This document shows positions 31,057 through 35,832 of a stretch of DNA of 35,832 nt, in pieces. A model generated the notes under the pieces. The model did not search any database. It was not told where the DNA came from and was given only the letters and a program-made list of their open reading frames with translations. Source of the stretch: Ruminococcus sp. (GTDB lineage: Bacteria; Bacillota; Clostridia; Oscillospirales; Ruminococcaceae); assembly GCA_017634275.1 (NCBI GenBank), contig JAGBNQ010000079.1, positions 1 to 35,832 of the forward strand. The letters run 5' to 3'. Made by a program: the position numbers and the translations under genes. Within the stretch, counting starts at the first letter, position 1. Every line of letters begins with the position of its first letter.

Positions 31057-31854
31057 TTATTTTTTACTCTTTTTGGGCTTTGCGGCCTGCTTTTTATCGC
31101 GCTTTATTATCTCCTTTGCAAGCTCCTCGTAGGCCTTTGCGCCCTTTGACTTTTTGTCGTAGTAGATGACAGGCTCGCCGTAGCTCGGCGCCTCGGAGAT
31201 AGCCACGTTTCGCGGTATCACCGTATCAAAGACAAGGCTGCCGAATTTCTTCCTCACCTGCCCCGTGACCTGCCCCGTGAGCTTATAGCGCTCGACATAC
31301 ATCGTAAAAAGTATACCCTCGATATCAAGTGACGGGTTGAACGAGCTTTGAACGCGCTTTATCGTGTCGGAAAGCTCGACCAAGCCTTCAAGCGAGAGAA
31401 ACTCGCACTGGAGCGGTATCAGCACCGAATCAGCCGCCGCGAGGGCGTTTATCGTTAGCATATCAAGTGTCGGCGGGCAGTCGATAAAAACGTAATCGTA
31501 AAAGCCGCGCGCGGTATCAAGCTTTGAGCGAAGGCGTGTAGCGCGGTTTTGCTCCTTAAGCAGGCGCACCGCCGCACCCGAGAGGTTCTGCGTTGTCGGC
31601 ACTACCGAAACGCCCGTGAACTCTGTCGCGGTTATCGCCTCGACAAGCTCGCACTCATCGGTTATCACCTCATAGATAGTATTCTTTATCCTGCTCTTTT
31701 TGATAGCAAAGCTGGTGGTGGTATTGCCCTGCGGGTCAAAATCGACTATAAGCACCTTTTTGCCGAGCTTGCCGAGCACAGCCGCGAGATTTACCACCGT
31801 TGTGGATTTTCCTACGCCGCCCTTCTGGTTTGAAACGGCTATTACCTTACCCAT
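31057..31854 (-). CDS. parA: chromosome partitioning ATPase ParA (Soj)
   Basis: A 265-residue deviant Walker ATPase. P-loop KGGVGKST at 11-18 with the signature lysine, then VLIVDFDPQGN (about 34-44) and DYVFIDCPPTLDMLTINAL (Walker B, about 115-133). With ParB it positions or separates newly copied origins and, in Bacillus, controls DnaA. C-terminus is Lys-rich. Its own promoter (31929-31957) starts the operon that continues through parB and serS. The usual Firmicute neighbours mnmG and rsmG are absent upstream; guaB is there. Confidence 0.95.
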   Translation of the reverse strand: MGKVIAVSNQKGGVGKSTTVVNLAAVLGKLGKKVLIVDFDPQGNTTTSFAIKKSRIKNTIYEVITDECELVEAITATEFTGVSVVPTTQNLSGAAVRLLKEQNRATRLRSKLDTARGFYDYVFIDCPPTLDMLTINALAAADSVLIPLQCEFLSLEGLVELSDTIKRVQSSFNPSLDIEGILFTMYVERYKLTGQVTGQVRKKFGSLVFDTVIPRNVAISEAPSYGEPVIYYDKKSKGAKAYEELAKEIIKRDKKQAAKPKKSKK

Positions 31855-31928
31855 ATATTATCTCCTTTTGGTTAAAATATCAAATCAGAACAAAGGTATG
31901 AATATCCGCACATACCTATACATTATTT

Positions 31929-31957
31929 ATTATACTACAAATTTTCACATTTGAAAA
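31929..31957 (-). promoter_or_regulatory. promoter of the parA operon
   Basis: On the minus strand TTTTCA (31952-31957), 17-base spacer, TATAAT (31929-31934). The -10 is perfect and the -35 matches in four positions. The leader to the parA ATG is about 70 bases. Confidence 0.7.
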
Positions 31958-32021
31958 GGGGTTTCGGCAAAAAAGTGAGGAGAAAAGGAAAAATAAAACA
32001 CCGGGCAGGGGAGGAAAGGCA

Positions 32022-32054
32022 AAAAAGAGGTACCGCGCGGCGATACCTCTTTTT
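32022..32054 (-). terminator. guaB terminator
   Basis: On the minus strand AAAAAGAGGTA (32054-32044) pairs with TACCTCTTTTT (32032-32022) around a GC-rich loop, and the T tract is part of the distal arm. It lies 16 bases after the guaB stop. Confidence 0.85.
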
Positions 32055-32069
32055 ATTTCTTTTTCTATT

Positions 32070-33590
<1,521 letters not shown>

Positions 33591-33602
33591 TTATAAATAA
33601 AT

Positions 33603-33631
33603 AATATACACTTTTTCCCCTAAAATGTCAA
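33603..33631 (-). promoter_or_regulatory. guaB promoter
   Basis: On the minus strand TTGACA (33626-33631), 17-base spacer, TATATT (33603-33608). Perfect -35, five of six in the -10. Transcription should begin near 33596. Confidence 0.82.
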
Positions 33632-33754
33632 TAGCGCCAATAATAAGGGTTTGTTAATTTTTCTTAAATATCATCAAAACGGCAAAAACAGCCTTTGAGC
33701 TGTCGCGGCATGGTTTTTTCATCGGCGCAGACGATACCTCTGTTATTTATAAAA

Positions 33755-33783
33755 AAGGCACGCCCTTTTGCGGAGCGTGCCTT
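33755..33783 (-). terminator. mscL terminator
   Basis: On the minus strand AAGGCACGC (33783-33775) pairs with GCGTGCCTT (33763-33755), followed by TTTTATAAA. A perfect 9-bp stem 11 bases after the mscL stop. Confidence 0.88.
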
Positions 33784-33794
33784 AAGTTTTTATT

Positions 33795-34232
33795 TTATTC
33801 GGACTTAGCATTTGCCTCAGCCTGTGCCTTTAAAAGGTCACGGATCTCTGTGAGGAGAACCTCTTCCTTGGGCGGCTCGGCAGCAGCCTCTTCCTCGGCC
33901 TTTTTCTTGCCGATAGTCATAGCCTTATTTACAGCCTTGATAAGGCAGAAAAGAATAAGTGCTATGATAAGGAAGTTGATAACAGCGGAGATAAACGCGC
34001 CGTAGGAGAACTCAACACCTCTGACGGTAAATGTTCCGCCGACAACCTGCATAACACCGTTTTCATCCTTCTTGGCACCACCTGTGATAACAGCGATAAG
34101 AGGATTGATAAAGCTGTCTGTCAAAGCAGTTACGATAGAACCGAATGCAGCACCGATGATGACACCGATAGCCATATCCATTACATTGCCTTTAAGAGCA
34201 AAGGCTTTGAATTCTTCAATAAATTTCTTCAT
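33795..34232 (-). CDS. mscL: large-conductance mechanosensitive channel MscL
   Basis: A 145-residue channel that opens under membrane tension to release solutes. N-terminal FKAFALKGNVMDMAIGVIIGAAFG and the first helix are the MscL signature; the second helix is about residues 78-98, and the C-terminal bundle (KKAEEEAAAEPPKEE, LLTEIRDLLKAQ) is at the end. I prefer the start at 34232 (MKKFIEEFKAF) because GGAAAGGA lies about 10 bases upstream; in-frame ATGs at 34241 and 34253 overlap or precede that site. It has its own promoter and terminator. Confidence 0.94.
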   Translation of the reverse strand: MKKFIEEFKAFALKGNVMDMAIGVIIGAAFGSIVTALTDSFINPLIAVITGGAKKDENGVMQVVGGTFTVRGVEFSYGAFISAVINFLIIALILFCLIKAVNKAMTIGKKKAEEEAAAEPPKEEVLLTEIRDLLKAQAEANAKSE

Positions 34233-34277
34233 GATCTTCATTTCCTTTCCCATAATACTACTTTTAGAAGTATCTTA

Positions 34278-34306
34278 AATATAACACATTTCAGACAATT
34301 TTTCAA
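34278..34306 (-). promoter_or_regulatory. mscL promoter
   Basis: On the minus strand TTGAAA (34301-34306), 17-base spacer, TATATT (34278-34283). Both boxes match in five of six positions. Confidence 0.75.
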
Positions 34307-34422
34307 CAGAATATTATTATTTTTACAATATTTTTCATATTTTCGTCAGTTTGCTTAAAATTACTGCTCTGATTTTGGAGAAATAATGGATAGGGGATCA
34401 CGCGAGGCTATGCCGCTCACCA

Positions 34423-35772
34423 TTATTTTTCATTATTCATTTCCTTCTTTATCTGTCGCATTGTTATCATATAGAAAATGAGTGACACCACCATTGCGGT
34501 GAACCAGCCTATAGGCCATGAGAGCCATATGCCGCGCGCCTGACCCATATTCTTTGAAAGGACAAACGCAAGGATAACACGCAGGATAAGGTCAGAAAAG
34601 GTTGTTCCCATAAAGAAAGGCATTCTGCCCGTGCCGCGCAGCAGGCCGTCGGCCATAAGCTTGATGCCGACCACGGCATAGAACGGGGCAACGATCTTAA
34701 GAAACTCTCTGCCCGTATCGAGGACGGCAGTGCTTGCGCCCTTTTCAAGGAACAGCCCCATCATCGTTTCTGGGAGGAGAAAATAGCAGCCTATAAACGG
34801 AACGGCAACAACGAGCGCCATTACCAGGCCTGCCTTAAAGCCCTGCCTGATACGCTTTGTATTGCCTGCGCCGTAGCTTTGCGCGCAAAAGCTTGACAGG
34901 GCATTGCCCATTGTAGAAAAGCTCGTGACAGCAAAGGTGTTAAGCTTGATCGCGGCGCTGTAGCCTGCGATAACGCTTTTGCCGTAGCTGTTGACAAGAC
35001 CCTGAATGAAGATATTGCCGACAGAAACAAAGCTTTGCTGCAAGATACTCGGGACGGCGTAGGCGGAAACCTTGCCGAGCATTCGCCATGAAAAGAGGGG
35101 GGCTTTTTCGGTAGTTTTTATCTCCTTAAGCTTTTTAAGGATAACTATGACAGAAAGGACACAGGAAATTCCCTGAGCGATAAAGGTTGCCCATGCAGCA
35201 CCTGCAACGCCCCATTCAAAAACCGCGACAAAGAGCAGGTCAAGCACAACATTGCCGACTGACGAGCCTATAAGGAAATAGAGGGGAGTCTTAGAATCAC
35301 CGAGGGAGGTGAAGATACCCGTACAGACGTTATAGACAAAGAGAAAGACAAGGCCTAAGGTATAGATATTAAGATAGGTAGCGCTGTCGGAAAAGATATC
35401 GGCAGGGGTATTTACCATATTAAGCAGCGGCTTACAAAAAAGAATACCGAAAAGGGTAAGGATAAGCGCTACAGAGGTCGAGGCGATAAGGGTAGTAGTA
35501 GCGGAGGTCTTGACGCGCTCAAACATTTTAGCGCCGAAAAACTGCGAGATAACGACAGCACAGCCGACATTGCTGCCGACGGCGACGGCCATAAATATCA
35601 TAGTGATAGGGTAGGAGGCGCCTATCGCGGCGAGGGCGTCCTCACCTGCGAATTTACCTGCTATAGCAGAATCGGCAATACTATAGAGCTGCTGGAACAC
35701 CACGCTCAAAAACATGGGCACAGTAAAAGCCCAAAGCACTTTTGTCGGCGAGCCGACAGTAAGATCTTTCAT
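34423..35772 (-). CDS. MATE family efflux transporter
   Basis: A 449-residue membrane protein with about twelve helices in two six-helix halves. The N-terminal FTVPMFLSVVFQQLYSIADSAIAGKF and the GxxVGNVVLDLLFV and ALSSFCAQSYGAGNTKR segments are typical of the NorM/DinF-like MATE proteins of Clostridia. Substrates (cationic drugs, or lipid-linked compounds) are not readable. AAAGGAG lies upstream of the ATG. The last codons (EMNNEK then TAA) are written in the AATGAATAATGAA repeat, so the C-terminus appears to have been formed by repeat sequence. No clear terminator follows. Confidence 0.92.
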   Translation of the reverse strand: MKDLTVGSPTKVLWAFTVPMFLSVVFQQLYSIADSAIAGKFAGEDALAAIGASYPITMIFMAVAVGSNVGCAVVISQFFGAKMFERVKTSATTTLIASTSVALILTLFGILFCKPLLNMVNTPADIFSDSATYLNIYTLGLVFLFVYNVCTGIFTSLGDSKTPLYFLIGSSVGNVVLDLLFVAVFEWGVAGAAWATFIAQGISCVLSVIVILKKLKEIKTTEKAPLFSWRMLGKVSAYAVPSILQQSFVSVGNIFIQGLVNSYGKSVIAGYSAAIKLNTFAVTSFSTMGNALSSFCAQSYGAGNTKRIRQGFKAGLVMALVVAVPFIGCYFLLPETMMGLFLEKGASTAVLDTGREFLKIVAPFYAVVGIKLMADGLLRGTGRMPFFMGTTFSDLILRVILAFVLSKNMGQARGIWLSWPIGWFTAMVVSLIFYMITMRQIKKEMNNEK

Positions 35773-35789
35773 ATGGATCTCCTTTCTTT

Positions 35790-35818
35790 TTCAATGCACA
35801 ATGCATAATGCACAATGC
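35790..35818 (-). repeat. 29-bp leader repeat, copy 2
   Basis: Identical to 6147-6175. On the minus strand it lies 17 bases upstream of the MATE start codon, next to the AAAGGAG site. A further GCACAA at its right edge suggests the tandem pattern runs on beyond the window. Confidence 0.8.
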
Positions 35819-35832
35819 ACAATTGAGGTGCG

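Noticed and set aside
31037-31060. Palindrome followed by a T run taken as a terminator
   Set aside because: The T run is on the plus strand, where no gene is transcribed; the sequence matches parS and the neighbours are parA and parB.

Overview
The window reads as a chromosomal segment of a Gram-positive, anaerobic Firmicute of the Ruminococcus type (Oscillospiraceae). This is an inference from several things seen together: a type II fatty-acid synthesis operon that uses FabK rather than FabI, separate short AccA and AccD subunits, Ser- and Thr-rich lipoproteins with Gram-positive style lipoboxes, a cytoplasmic GH43 glycosidase, a ParA-ParB-SerS cluster and clear sigma-A type promoters. I see no rRNA, tRNA, CRISPR array, transposase or phage gene. 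All protein names come from motifs read by eye; no database search was possible.

Layout. (1) Positions 1-257 hold a GC-rich palindromic repeat with perfect 19-bp inverted ends. (2) Positions 258-6122, minus strand, form a probable operon: polyphosphate:AMP phosphotransferase (broken by one in-frame TAG), a D,D-carboxypeptidase lipoprotein, a diacylglycerol-kinase-like lipid kinase, an unknown protein that may be Imm42-like, FabD and a dCMP deaminase. (3) Positions 6123-6722 are a 600-base divergent intergenic region with several short repeats, hairpins and the strong promoter of the fatty-acid operon. (4) Positions 6723-18522, plus strand, are the fatty-acid operon: fabH, unknown, phospholipase-C-like, fabK, unknown membrane protein, GDSL lipoprotein, fabG, fabF, accB, fabZ, unknown lipoprotein, accC, accD, accA, acpP, then a terminator. 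FabD, the only missing core enzyme, lies in the divergent operon. (5) Positions 18597-20214 are a self-contained three-gene unit for an ExbB/ExbD-like membrane complex with its own promoter and terminator. (6) Positions 20267-24841, plus strand, carry a patatin-like lipase, a membrane-anchored metallophosphoesterase, a PepV-type dipeptidase and a GH43 glycosidase. (7) Positions 25011-31854, minus strand, are a probable long operon parA-parB-serS-DUF5104-like gene-yfhO-nudix, with two parS-like palindromes just after the parA and parB stop codons. (8) Positions 32070-35772, minus strand, are single genes for IMP dehydrogenase, MscL and a MATE transporter; the first two have recognisable promoters and terminators.

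How the genes fit together. Most of the window serves the cell envelope: making acyl chains (FAS II plus acetyl-CoA carboxylase), recycling diacylglycerol, trimming peptidoglycan, glycosylating surface polymers (YfhO-like) and hydrolysing lipids. The features most worth a second look are the ExbB/ExbD-like unit in an apparent monoderm, the amber codon in a conserved part of the polyphosphate kinase (no other gene here ends in TAG), the five uncharacterised or envelope genes inside the fatty-acid operon, and short repeat families placed just upstream of ribosome binding sites.
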